Positions 37,067 through 48,042 are shown, counted from the stretch's first letter. The stretch: 64,000 nt of DNA from Polytrichum commune (GCA_950295325.1 OX485806.1:7752001-7816000); one strand, 5' to 3'. The notes: generated by a model not told the origin, from the letters alone. A program made the numbers and translations.

Positions 37067-38745
37067 GAACTTTCATAGCCTAAGCCCCTATTGGGGTATA
37101 ACTAGAAAGCCCCCCAAAAGGACATGTGCCTTATGACAATTTTATGCCATGTTAATCAAATGGAGGGAAATTTTATTGTTGTTTTCTTTTATATGAATAT
37201 TTAGTTCTTCATGGCATAAGTCCATCCACGTCCAACTAATGGAATTGAGCTAAATTTTGAGTAAGCTCCATAATATGGAACAAACCGCAAATTACAATAA
37301 ATGGGCAATAAATTGCCACTAAACTCTCTTAGGGTTGCGTGTGTAATTGGTAGCATTGGTTGTAAGAGTTAGATTTTACAAGCCGCTATGCAATTTTGAG
37401 CACACACTTTCTCATCATCCGTGTCAAGGATGCATGAGAATTGTTTTCACATCAAGCACTAATTACAACTTCTAGGTATAGGTTAAGCCAAATGAGTCGA
37501 AGTGATGGTAATAAAGATCAATTAAATTCCACCCCAAAGACCACTCAACCACCGTAATGCAACTCCGGAGATTCGTAGAGAGATCTAGATGCACACATTT
37601 TATTGCTCAATGAGGTCTTCTTGCAACGTCGTAATAAGTCATTGTCATAGCATGTCAAAGCATCCATGATTGAATCTATATAAGATGCACTTTGTTTGCA
37701 ATTCTCGTCCAAAATGTTAGATGGAGGATCACGAGTAGAAAATCTCTTATACAATTCCTTCAAAGTTTTGTGATGTGTGGTGGAAACATGATTTGCGCAT
37801 AGACCTACCTCCTTGCTTTTGATGGCATGTGCGGATAGCACGAAATTGCAAGGGGAGATCAAAATTGGAACTGAAGGTCCCTTGTCATAGGAACGAGCAT
37901 GTGTTTATCTTCTTAAAATATGTTTTTTGGGTAGTTTTTTGAGATAGTGTTCATAATCATTCAATTGGGATCCAAAATTTTGGCCGAGGCTTGCATATAC
38001 CAATTCGTTGCTGAGTTTTAAAGAGAATCAACATGGGGCTCATGCGCATATATGCGGAAAGTGATGAACCCCGTGCTTGTTTGGTGCGGGAATCGTCCAA
38101 ACAAAACTATAACCTCGTCAAAGCGGAGCTTGGTCATGTGAGTATATTTGACATGGTTTTATTACATGTTTTTATTATAAGCCTCCAAATGGCTCGTTTG
38201 TTATCATTCCCGATTTTGTAACACTTTCTAAATCTTGCCATATATTCTCACAAATTAGTTCATATGTTTTCCATCTAACGCCATGTATGATACATTCCAG
38301 ACTCTTAAGATGGAATAATAACCTAGATTGAAGTCAAATGTTTGTTTGTCTATCTCAATTGGGTTGTAATGTTGATTGGTTCAGCCCCGAAGAGTTACAC
38401 ATAAAATATACGACCCCAAATTCATATATGGTAGACCTAATGAACGAGGTGCACTTGGCGTCAAAGAAGGTGCGTTTTTTTTACCCTAAGGTTGAATGAC
38501 AAATTTTCATTTCAAGTTGTGGTTCGGGCCCAACCATAATAATCTAATATAGATTGTGAATATGAGATGACTTTGTTACTTTTATATAACAAAGGTTTGC
38601 TTTTTAAACAAACTCACGTTGAGTGTTATTCGCATAACATATCCAAATTGAAAGTTAAAAGTTGCTAGAAGACAAGCATTTTTTAGGCATGAGCGAGAGG
38701 TTTAGGACATATAAGAATCTTAGAAACATGAAAGGGGGGCGGGTG
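37067..38745. other. Intergenic, no gene seen
   Basis: The minus-strand frame at 37545-37862 (105 codons) matches nothing I know. No other feature is recognised. Confidence 0.4.
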
Positions 38746-38788
38746 AGATGTCAATGTCAATGTCAATGTCAATGTCAATGTCAATGTC
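38746..38788 (+). repeat. (TGTCAA)n hexanucleotide microsatellite
   Basis: About seven perfect TGTCAA units. Confidence 0.95.
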
Positions 38789-39824
38789 CCATGACCTTGA
38801 ATCACAACCTCTTAATAGAGTACATATGGCATCATTTGATCTGGTAGAATGTAAGGTCCGATATTGGTATAGTGTGTGAAGGCCAATTTGTCATATTCCT
38901 AGTTGACTTCAATTTACCAAAAGCACATTGAATTTTGACTTCTGAAAGGTAACGAAATGACTTGAGGTTTTCAAACATTTGTAATTGTATGCAAAGAAAT
39001 ACATCGTATATGATGATAATAAAGTGTTTTAAGGAAACTGACAAGTCCATTATTTCTTAAATTGCCTCAAAGTATTGCACATGTTATATTAGTTCACAAC
39101 ACAAACTCTCCAACATTTTGTTTATATCCATCGGGTTAGCAAAGTCGACGTTGAAGATCTTCTCAAGTTTTTGTCCAAACATTGGAAGTGCTTCGTGATA
39201 CAAAAGTGACACGAATTCAAAGACACGCATGTTTTCGTGACGAACAACCCCATAAGATGCAAAACTGACGTTGTATTGAATGGTGGGAGTAGTGCTCGTG
39301 CACATTGAGACGGTTCCAATCCCTCAAGGTGAACGGTATGGCCCCGACTTCAAGGCTATGAACAAGTTGGCGGCTATCAAGTGAGTGGCAAGATCATTTT
39401 ACTCTCCACTTAACCTCCCACTCATCCGGGACTAAAGGCTAGGTTTCAATTAACGCAACACCCAACTCATGCATGGAATGAAGCGTGAAGAGGGTCAAAA
39501 AGACAAAATTGGGACCAAAGTAGATGATATTCATATTCGGGTTTGGGTTCATTTGTCCATGGGAAGGCTATATACACAACAAATATAACATATAGGAACG
39601 TAAGTATAAGAGCTTAGGGGAATGAACACAAAGAGTTCCTAACCTTTTTTGGAATGATTTGTCATGGCAGCCATTATTGTAGAGCAAATGAGCAAAGAGC
39701 TGCAAGGGAACGCCATTATGTTCACATCAAGCCAAACCATTCACTTGTAAATTCCTTCCAACCTTTTCCTATTTCAATGTAGATTATTACGCCTTCGGTG
39801 CATTGGATCGTGATTGAAAGTGGC
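38789..39824. other. Intergenic, no gene seen
   Basis: No gene or repeat recognised. Confidence 0.4.
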
Positions 39825-39832
39825 ATTGCAAT

Positions 39833-40440
39833 CAGGGCTCGGGGAGAACCGGTGGTTAGTTACAGATGAACCGGTTGAGTTTGAGAAATAACCGGTTGAA
39901 GTTTGAGAAATAACTGGTTGAAGTTTGAGAAATAACCGGTTGAGTTTGAGAAATAACCAGTTGAAGTTTGAGAAATAACCGGTTGAAGTTTGAGAAGTAA
40001 CCGGTTGAGTTTGAGAAATAACCAGTTGAAGTTTGAGAAATAACTGGTTGAAGTTTGAGAAATAACCGGTTGAGTTTGAGAAATAAACAGTTGAAGTTTG
40101 AGGAATAACCGGTTGAAGTTTGAGAAATAACCGGTTGAGTTTGAGAAATAAACAGTTGAAGTTTGAGGAATAACCGGTTGAAGTTTGAGAAATAACCGGT
40201 TGAGTTTGAGAAATAAACAGTTGAAGTTTGAGGAATAACCGGTTGAAGTTTGAGAAATAACCGGTTGAGTTCGAGAAATCCTTCAGGACAATTACTGATT
40301 ATTCTAGAGGAATCTGTGGAATATACCTAAAGTTAATAAAGCAAAACTGGAAGGTGTCAACATGTAACTGGCTGGGTTTAGAGTCACTAGGATCTTGACC
40401 GACTATATATTATGCCCAAAAACTAACTTCCCGGGCAGTG
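39833..40440 (+). mobile_element. hAT-like MITE with internal minisatellite expansion
   Basis: Begins CAGGGCTCGGGGAG and ends CTTCCCGGGCAGTG (imperfect inverted repeats), flanked by ATTGCAAT (39825-39832) and GTTGCAAT (40441-40448). The sibling copy at 36.8 kb is 227 bp; here the subterminal AACCGGTT segment has been amplified so the element is 608 bp. Confidence 0.75.
39862..40280 (+). repeat. 21/22-bp minisatellite with ~64-bp higher-order unit
   Basis: About 19 copies of GAAATAACCGGTTGAGTTTGA or its one-base-longer GAAGTTTGAG variant. From about 40050, three near-identical blocks of about 64 bp recur, each with one AAACAGTTGAAG unit, one GGAATAACCGG unit and one standard unit. The palindromic AACCGGTT core is present in most units. 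Confidence 0.95.
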
Positions 40441-40663
40441 GTTGCAATAGTCACATACAATGTCAGAATTCAACCGACCAATCATTGAAATAATTCTACC
40501 AACCTATCGTGTTTTTTTATGTATAGACATAATTGCCTTCACGATTCGTGTTGTTTCCACACGGTTCACGAAAACGGGTTGAAAAGCCCAATAAGCACTT
40601 AAGTTATAGGCATTCCTTTGACAACGTAGTTTCCTCTTTGGCCCTTTTATCCATTTGACACTT

Positions 40664-41154
40664 AGGGTCACTTCACGCACGAGCCAAGAGCCGTGACCAT
40701 GAGAGTGTGAGAGCCCAAAAGAAAGTGTCCTAAGGCCATCCCAAGACACTTCCAAAATCAAGTAGTGTGGTCACGGACCCTCGTGAAGTCATATGCGACC
40801 GGGCCCTCAACCAAATGCTATTTCAATGAATTCCTATTCATGCGGGTCCTCACACATGATGAAATAGAATAAATCAATCGTTGTGAGTGCTCAGAGTGCC
40901 ATGGTCTCCTGGATTTGTGTTAGGCCTACCTCCAAGAAGTGGTTTTTGAAAATAGTCCAAGTGACCATGAAACATGATCCATTTGATGCCATGTAGGAAT
41001 CCATGTAGACTTTACATCCATCTTGCATTCACATACTCGGTTGGTCCCTCGAGCATAGTGTGAAGCGAACTTGGACCGGCTCCGCCTTTTCCACCAATGA
41101 TTGTGCTTGGAGTGTAATGGTCACGGGCTCTCAGTCTCGTGTGTGAAGTGGCCC
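40664..41154 (+). mobile_element. ~490-bp inverted-repeat MITE, family A copy 3
   Basis: Begins AGGGTCACTTCACGCACGAG and ends CTCGTGTGTGAAGTGGCCCT. Full length and closely similar to the copies at 6.7 and 19.4 kb. Confidence 0.8.
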
Positions 41155-42148
41155 TTTGTGCACTTGTGAAATTGAGTTACACCTCCACCTATTTGCTCTC
41201 CACCGCTAGGATTGTCGATTTTGGAGTTTCTTTGGTCCCGGACCCTAGTGTAAAGCCACAACCCTAATTTAGCACCTCTTGCAACTTTTGTAAATATTTG
41301 GCATCAAGAGCTCCTCGATTTGGTTGCCAATCAATTTGGGAATATTTGTTCATATATTTATAATGGTACGTGCAGATGACAAGGACCAAACTTCCCTCGG
41401 ACAAGGACCCACATCACATCTATGGCCTTGAAAGCCCCCCGTAATGTTCTTTGCCTTCTCCTACAAAATTAAAGAAATTTGTGACATTTTTTGCACATAA
41501 CAAATACATGTAGCACAACTACACTAACATATTGTATGTAGTGTCACTTACTATTTGGAATTATGCAATGGTATGACTATTTAGTGTATATCATTTTCTT
41601 TTTCTACAAAAGTCAATTGGTTGTTTGAACATCATAGAATGTTAACACCCTTACTTGGTATAAAATTACATCAATAGTAAAAAAAGGTATAATATTGTGT
41701 AAGTCTATGTAATAAGCAACGCTAAATATCATATTTGGTGTGATTATAGACACATCTCTTGATTATTAGAGAATGGTGATCAATGTAGTTCCTTATCAAT
41801 TTAGGCACTTCGTTTGCCAAATTTCAATGTATTCTCACACCTACATGTCACATCAAAATTTTCACATGTTCCAACCAACCAATGCACGACACATGGCACA
41901 TGCAGTCAAGAAAGTTATTCATTTTGTGTTGAAACTAACATGGTATTAAGGTAGATGGTACTAAAACTCAACACCCCACCCAAATCAACCCCTTAACATC
42001 TTGCACAATCCATACATATTAATAATCATGAGAATGTCCACCACTAGGTTTCCATGTTGGTCTTTGACATCAACAACACCGCAAAACTGTGTAGATTTTT
42101 GCACCTTGAACCCAAGTGGGAACCACATTTCGACACTCCATGGGTTTT
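41155..42148. other. Intergenic, repeat-derived, no gene seen
   Basis: GTGTCACTTACTATTTGGAATTATGCAATG near 41548 resembles a segment in BRAHMA-type intron 2 at about 51735 and the family D MITE ends. No gene is recognised. Confidence 0.4.
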
Positions 42149-42359
42149 CCCAATTAGTGCATGTTATTATTCATAGCTACACAACGCAATAACATCTTAC
42201 TCATGAGTTCAAGTTTTAGCTAACGAAAGTTCCAGAGGTGTTCAGACATTGTAGAACATACATGAATGACACTTTGCTTGATAAAATCAATACATGCTCA
42301 TTAAACATAGCTATCTCACCGCACAACCCCCGAATAGTAACACACACTAATTAATTGGG
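42149..42359 (+). mobile_element. MITE family D, copy 2
   Basis: CCCAATTAGTGCATGTTATTATT at the left is inverted at the right as AATAGTAACACACACTAATT..GGG. The interior GACACTTTGCTTGATAAAAT matches the copy at 14.7 kb. Confidence 0.7.
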
Positions 42360-42431
42360 ATTAATTAGTGTAGTGAAGAAGGATTAGTCGAGCACCCTCT
42401 ACGGAACGGAGTTGATTAAGCTCCTTTGGTT

Positions 42432-42848
42432 CACGGGGAGGTCACTTCATTGTCAAGTTGACACCACGTGCAGACAAATTTTGCTACCCCTATATTACAT
42501 GCCATATATAATTTTAAAATTTATGATATTTTTTCTACATATACATAACCATAGATAGTATCTTTTGTATATATTTTTGAAAATTTTAGTCATCTTTATT
42601 TTTTTTAAGTAATTGTTTTAGTTCAATTATGTGTCATTCTAGTTAGAAATAGTATGTTTTATGAAAAAAAAATCATCAAATTTAGTTACCACTTTTAACT
42701 ATGTCCTAGGTACTATGTATATCTACGCATGAAAAAATTTTGATAAAATTTTGACCCATTTTGGTGGTGCAACTTACCAAAAGAAGATTTTTTTTGGGCC
42801 GCACGTGGTGTTCAACTTGACAATGGAGTGACCCCCCCCCCCCGCGTG
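42432..42848 (+). mobile_element. hAT-like MITE, 417 bp, inserted next to a splice acceptor
   Basis: Left end CACGGGGAGGTCACTTCATTG..CAAGTTGACACCACGTGC; the right end is its inverse with a poly-C expansion (CAATGGAGTGACCCC..CGCGTG). Inverted repeats are at least 40 bp. Perfect 8-bp duplications CTTTGGTT flank it at 42424-42431 and 42849-42856. The interior is AT-rich and non-coding. It ends 22 bp before the TGTGCAG-like acceptor region of the next exon. Confidence 0.85.
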
Positions 42849-42878
42849 CTTTGGTTGTGTGTAATGTTGCTCGTGCAG

Positions 42879-43203
42879 GCACTTGCCGTTCAAGAAGCTC
42901 ATCGCCGGCGGGTTCCAAGACGAGTGGATCAAAATGAACGCGTACTTCAAATCGAAGCACCCCGAGCGCTACACGGAGGCCCCGAACCGCGTGGAGGTCA
43001 TTAGCAACCGCTCGAACGATTTGTTCTACCGGGTCACCCGGAGCCACTTGAACCGGCCACCGCCCAAGAAGAGGTTCATCTTGTCCAAGTTCCAAAACGT
43101 GCCGAAGCGGATCGACAACGACAACAAGACCCCGCTCAAGCGCGGACCCCCGTACCATAAATTCTATGGTCGTGGGATGCCCCAAAGGTGCATGAGTCGG
43201 TAG
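42879..43203 (+). CDS. Terminal exon of an unknown gene
   Basis: An acceptor (GCTCGTGCAG ending 42878) opens a GC-rich exon that reads 107 codons (phase 1 start) to a TAG at 43201-43203. Residues include FKKLIAGGFQDEWIKMNAYF, KHPERYTEAPNRVEVISN, FYRVTRSHLNRPPPKKRF and a basic C terminus ending CMSR. GC content and codon use stand out sharply from the AT-rich surroundings, which argues for real coding sequence. I do not recognise the family. No upstream exon is visible in the 11 kb to the left, so either the intron is very long or this is an exon fragment carried here. The acceptor's upstream context has been replaced by a MITE about 30 bp away. Confidence 0.55.
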
Positions 43204-43905
43204 AGGAGTGACACGTCGTCGCGTGCCATGAGATGAGCAATGGATGCAGTATCGCACAGGCCGCCCCTGTTTCATCTCTACTACAATAGTGTGTCCTGAT
43301 GTGGTTTCCAAGTGGGATGCAGGAAGGTCTCGACAAATGTCTGATTGACACGTGACACCACTTGGGGGGGGGGGGGGAATAGTTGTTTTTTTTGTTGTCG
43401 TTTGGGTTGGAGTGTAGAGGGTCCTCTCTACAAGTGATTGAACATGGATCAACATTGTGTTTGTTAGGTGAACAACGACCACTTTGCAAAGTCAAAAAAT
43501 ATAAATTGAATGTTTTTTTGTTGATGGAATTCCCATCATAAATTCCATGGCTGTGGAATGCCCCGAAGGTTCATGAGTCGGTAGATGAGTGACACGTCGC
43601 CGCGTGCCACGAGACGAGCAATGGATGTAGTATCGTGGAGGCCGCCTCTATTTCATCTCTGCTACAATCGTGTGTCGGGATGTGGTTTCCAAGTGGGATG
43701 CAAGAAGGTCTCGACAAAAATCTGATTGACATGTGGCACCGCTTGGGGGGGAGGGGAAATAATTTTTTTGTCTGGGTTGGAGTATAGAGAGTCCTCGCTG
43801 CAAGTGATCGAACATGGATCAACATTGTTCTGTTAGGTGAACAACGGCCACTTTGCAAAGTCAAAAAATATAAATTGAATGTTTTTTGTTGATGGAATTC
43901 CCATA
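43155..43905 (+). repeat. ~378-bp tandem duplication of the exon end and 3' flank
   Basis: CATAAATTCTATGGTCGTGG at 43156 recurs as CATAAATTCCATGGCTGTGG at about 43536, and similarity of about 90% continues through AGTCGGTAGAKGAGTGACAC, GATGTGGTTTCCAAGTGGGA, a poly-G tract and AAATATAAATTGAATG. The second copy retains an open reading of the last 15 codons and the stop. Confidence 0.85.
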
Positions 43906-45147
43906 AACATCCCCCAAAAACATAAAGTTTGAGTGGAATTGTCAGTTTTTGGATGGAAGTGTTTGTAATATCATCCATTTGTGGCTTCGTCACTCCAATA
44001 ATTGTCGTCGTTCGGACTTTATTGAAGATTTGAAAGAAAAGAAAAGGAGAGGATGTTGACGTGGAATGAATTGAACATCTTTGATCAATAAGCCTTGAGA
44101 ACAAAATTCACAATTTAGCCTCTTGTTTATTCCGATACAAAGTTCCAAAATAATAATAATAATAATAATAATAAGTTCCATTCAAGGTGTAGGATTTAAA
44201 AGAAAAAAGTTGTGTGGGATTCTATTGCCATGCACACTTAACCATAAGAGTCTAAATGATATCTTCATCCGGTTGGGAAGTTTTCGAAGGGTGGGTGGAA
44301 CCCAAATGAAGGTCTTATGCTTTACAAAAACTTGTGGGATGATAGATGACCTATGTAGCTTCTTTAGAATATTGCTCAACTCAAAATTTTCATGAAGAGC
44401 TATAAATTTCAATCACACATGTGTGTTGTGAACCCGCATTCAATCCATTAATATTTTAATCGGTAGAATACAACAAAACACATACTTTATAATAATAATA
44501 AAATGGGTACCAAGTTCAGATGTCACTTATCTAAAGAGAAAGAAAAAAGTGAAGGGTAAACTTGCATGAAATATAATATTCGTGCACTTAGAATCTTACT
44601 TAGACTTATTGATTCCTAGATTGATGAACAAAAAGTAACGTCAAAAACCATTCAAAACTCATATCATATAATGATCATCTAAAAAATTTGATAGATGTAC
44701 CATCAGTATCATTATATATGCCACATAGATCCGATCCCAAATTCTTATGTAGTTATTATACTTTCTATTCACAAACTACCATTTTCCACACTAGAAGAAA
44801 CCTTGTCCATTAGAAGCATCTGTTGCGACTTGGCCATTGCGACTCATGACAAAGATAATGCATAAAATAATTATTTTAGGTTGTCAACAAGAGGATTTTG
44901 GCTGTCCATTATCCCAAAATTACAATAAAAAAAATCTATGGTTGACATTCAAAACCCTCCAGGTGACAACTATAATGATTTAATTATGTGCTTTTCTTGC
45001 CATGAGTCATGGTGGCCAAGTCGCAAGGGATGGTTATAATGAACAAATTATCTTCTAGTGCCATACCCATCATCCATTCATATTCATCAGCGACTTTCAC
45101 TATCCTTTAAAGATTGAATAACCAATGATTTGGGCAAGCAATGAACG
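43906..45147. other. Intergenic with (AAT)n microsatellite
   Basis: AAT repeats at 44148-44175. No gene is recognised. Confidence 0.5.
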
Positions 45148-45276
45148 ACACCTACCAGCGGGGGCCACTTTTAGAGTTGCTTTAGCCAATGAGAGCCACT
45201 GGATGTAACCAATGTTGGTAGGAATTGTTCACTGGTGGCCCACACCACCAGTAAGTGTGGGTGGGCTATAAGTTAC
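45148..45276 (+). mobile_element. Small relative of the MYB-carrying inverted-repeat element
   Basis: CACCTACCAGCGGGGGCCAC at the left resembles ACCAGCAGGGGGCCACTTTT at 16.85 kb, and the right end GTGTGGGTGGGCTATAAGTTA matches the terminus of the 2.2-kb element. It is about 130 bp and non-coding. Confidence 0.6.
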
Positions 45277-45817
45277 TATGATATTAACTCCTTAGTGCTC
45301 ATGAACCAAATAATTTTCCTTTACTGCAAACAACTCAACTACTTTTCAATGAACATTAATTTACTATCATTTTATGAATGAAGATGTTTTTGAATTGTTT
45401 TGATGTGAATAATCATTAGTTGTTTTGCTTTTAACCATATAGATCTAGTCCAAAATTTCGAACCCTTCACAACTTTTCATTCGCATAGCAACTCCAATTG
45501 GAGCTCCAAGTTGCACTTTATAATACACATTTGATACAAGGTCTAATTCCACGTCCTTTAGGGGCTATTTTAACACATCATAAATGTAACTATGCAAAGC
45601 ACATGCACTTTTAGTGGAACTACCTTAACAAAAGGCATGTGCTACTGTTAGACTTGATGACGTCCACAAAGTTAGCTATGATTGGTTCAATTTATAGCAC
45701 AATCACGAGTGTTGTGTGATCTTTTAAGGATGAAAATATTATTTGCTTTGAACTCTTACAATGTTTGTATTTAAATCGTGATTATGAATTTTGAAATGAT
45801 AAGCATCATGACTCACC
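45277..45817. other. Intergenic, no gene seen
   Basis: AT-rich, no feature recognised. Confidence 0.4.
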
Positions 45818-45961
45818 ATAACATTATTCATATTCATAACAATGTTTTGTGAGACTGACAATATTCCATGGAATATTTTCACATTTAGACTAAATGTGGG
45901 GAATATTATGTGGAATATTTTCAGTCCCGCATAACATTGTTATGGATCTAAATAATGTTAT
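45818..45961. mobile_element. Foldback MITE, 144 bp
   Basis: The whole element is two inverted arms of about 70 bp meeting at CACATTTAG-CTAAATGTG: the left arm starts ATAACATTATTCATATTCAT and the right arm ends with the inverse ..AATAATGTTAT. As RNA it would form one long stem. A half copy is at 13255-13345. Confidence 0.8.
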
Positions 45962-46221
45962 GACAACTGCTAACCATATGATACAATATTTTATTAATCC
46001 GCTGATTGGAAATGCATGTGGAGTTGAAGGTGCCCACAATAGGATCACAAATTGTGAGTTTCCTCCAATGTGGCCTCCAGTGTGAGTTTCCTCCAATGTG
46101 AGTCATGTTATTGTTGTTACTTCAAATTAATACGATTCTATATGTAATTCCAAAATGAATATCACATGCATCTAAGGGATATTGAAGGTGAATACCAATT
46201 CTTTTTTTAAAGTTCACCTTG
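45962..46221. other. Intergenic, no gene seen
   Basis: GTGAGTTTCCTCCAATGTG is repeated in tandem near 46053 and 46080. No gene. Confidence 0.4.
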
Positions 46222-46495
46222 AGCGGGTGTGGATAAGCCAACCCACGCATAATCTCTATCAAGGGTAAGCCCCTAGGTTACCACATGATTGGCTGAAAGA
46301 CAACTCCAATGTTGGTTGAATATATCTAATTCACTTGGATGCTCCTACTATGATTGGGTGGATCATACGTGGTAGGGTACACTGGAAATCAAGTACCATG
46401 AAGGTCACCCATCTGAGTACTATTCGGGCCTTAGGCATCTAAACCTTAGAGTTCCCATCACATCCAGGTTAACGACTTGGGTTTGAGCCGCCCTT
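46222..46495 (-). mobile_element. 5S rRNA-like repeat element, copy 2
   Basis: On the minus strand it starts AAGGGCGGCTCAAACCCAAG, continues through GAACTCTAAGGTTTAG and GAATAGTACTCAGATGGGTGACC (box C region at about 46404-46412), then CCACCCAATCATAGTAGGA and TTCAACCAA. It is colinear with copy 1 at 4.75 kb and with plant 5S rRNA. It follows copy 3 head to tail. Confidence 0.65.
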
Positions 46496-46665
46496 GATTG
46501 GTTGAAAATCCCCAAGACATCCATGCACTCCTACTATGATTGGGTGAACCACAATGGCCAAGTGCATTGAAAATCGTGTGCTAGAAAGATCACCCATCCA
46601 AGCACTATCCCATCCTTTAATGACCTGGGGTTTAAGCTTAAGCCACCATGTGGGGTCCCATACCT
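46496..46665 (-). mobile_element. 5S rRNA-like repeat element, copy 3
   Basis: On the minus strand it reads CATGGTGGCTTAAGCTTAAA, GGGATAGTGCTTGGATGGG, TGGGTGATC and CACCCAATCATAGTAGGAG, ending ATTTTCAACCAATC where copy 2 begins. About 20 bp of the box A region are missing relative to the other copies, so the internal promoter is probably dead. Confidence 0.6.
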
Positions 46666-47692
46666 TAATGATGCAATTCCAATGATGAGCGCAAACATAG
46701 CGTTGATGCCTCTAGCAATCCATGACATAAATTTTTCCACCATAAATAGCAAGTGAGTCTTCCACATGTCTTAAATTGATATCCATTCTCAATAGCTACA
46801 AGGCTTGCCATGTATCAATCAAAGTTGGGTGTATGATTAAGAACATTGGTCTCACAAGGTCCACATCCTATTATACATGGCATAGATTGGACAATTATTA
46901 TGTTGAGGTTGATGAGTGGATCAATGGTGTGCGAAAGGTAAAGGGACGGCACCCCCCGTGTGGGGGGGGGGGGGGGTTTACTTCCATGTAATCTCATGGG
47001 GTCATGTGAAAAATTGGGGTTATTTTTCTAGAATAGTGGAGGTAATCGTCTTCATTCTTAGATCCACACCTAAGCACACATCACTCACAACATGTCCAAT
47101 AAGTACACAATTAGGCCCACTTACAGAAATATGTATTTTATGTAGAATTTTTGTGTTGTCTTTTCTCCTATTTGTTTTGTTTTTTCTTCCCTAAATGCTT
47201 TTTTTTGTGTTTTTTTGTGTTTTTTGTGTATTTGTTCAATACGTCACTTTATGATTTAAACTGCTCTTGAAATTCAAATACACCCTCTACTTTTGTCAGC
47301 ACATGCTAGGACAACACAACTAATGTTAGGTTGGTGTCAAATTTCTTGTTCTACCACTTGCTTTTCTTGATACAAGGAGGGTACATGCACCCAAGGATAA
47401 GTTTGTTTGGAGATACCATGGATGTCTACATACCATCAACAACCTTCATACCTATTAAGATACCCTAGTATCAACATAGTATTAGGATTAATATCAACCC
47501 AAATTATGACTCCAATATGTTGCACAAAGATTCTTTAATCTCGCAAAACCCACAAGATATCAATATCTAATTGCTAAATACAATTCTGATACAAGTCATG
47601 TTGGTTCTTTCATAGCATGAATGATATTGCGCATTGACGCCGTGCATTCACATACATACCGACCCAACATGGGTCCAAGATAATACACTAAA
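46666..47692. other. Intergenic with poly-G tract, no gene seen
   Basis: A G tract of about 14 lies at 46963-46976; TTTTTTGTGTTTTT repeats lie near 47198-47230. No gene is recognised. Confidence 0.4.
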
Positions 47693-48004
47693 CAATCCTA
47701 TTAGTGTGGATCACATTCATTCTCTAGAATCCACATTGATTGTAAAATGAGAATTATCAACCCATGCCAAAGCTCTATATTAACAATTAGTGTGGGCAAC
47801 ACCGTCTTCTTCTTCAATTTGATGTGGACAACTATTATATATTTTTTTGCTACTTTTGTCCTTGAACTAATACTCAAGGAGTAGGTCGGAAGTCTCCAAG
47901 AAGACTTAGGGGAAGCCTTGGGGTCTTTGACCCACATCATTTCCACTCACTAGACAAATAGCGTGGCCCATGCCAATTATTTCCACTCACACTAATAGGA
48001 CTAT
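47693..48004 (+). mobile_element. MITE family B, copy 3
   Basis: AATCCTATTAGTGTGGATC at the left is inverted at the right as ACTCACACTAATAGGACTATT. The GAAGTCTCCAAGAAGACTTAGGGGAAG-type interior is shared with the copy at 19.0-19.3 kb. Confidence 0.7.
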
Positions 48005-48042
48005 TCTGTGTACCTTGTGAAAGATGGAGGTAAGTATCGAAC

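Noticed and set aside
39862-40280. Regularly spaced repeat resembling a CRISPR array
   Set aside because: Units are contiguous with no unique spacers and the locus is a plant MITE; it is a minisatellite.
42706-43482. 258-codon minus-strand frame opposite the GC-rich exon
   Set aside because: It is antisense to a better-supported exon, crosses the MITE boundary and a poly-G tract, and shows no family pattern; GC-rich coding DNA often leaves the opposite strand open.
43571-44104. 177-codon minus-strand frame
   Set aside because: Lies in the tandem duplicate of 3' flank; composition and lack of motifs indicate chance.
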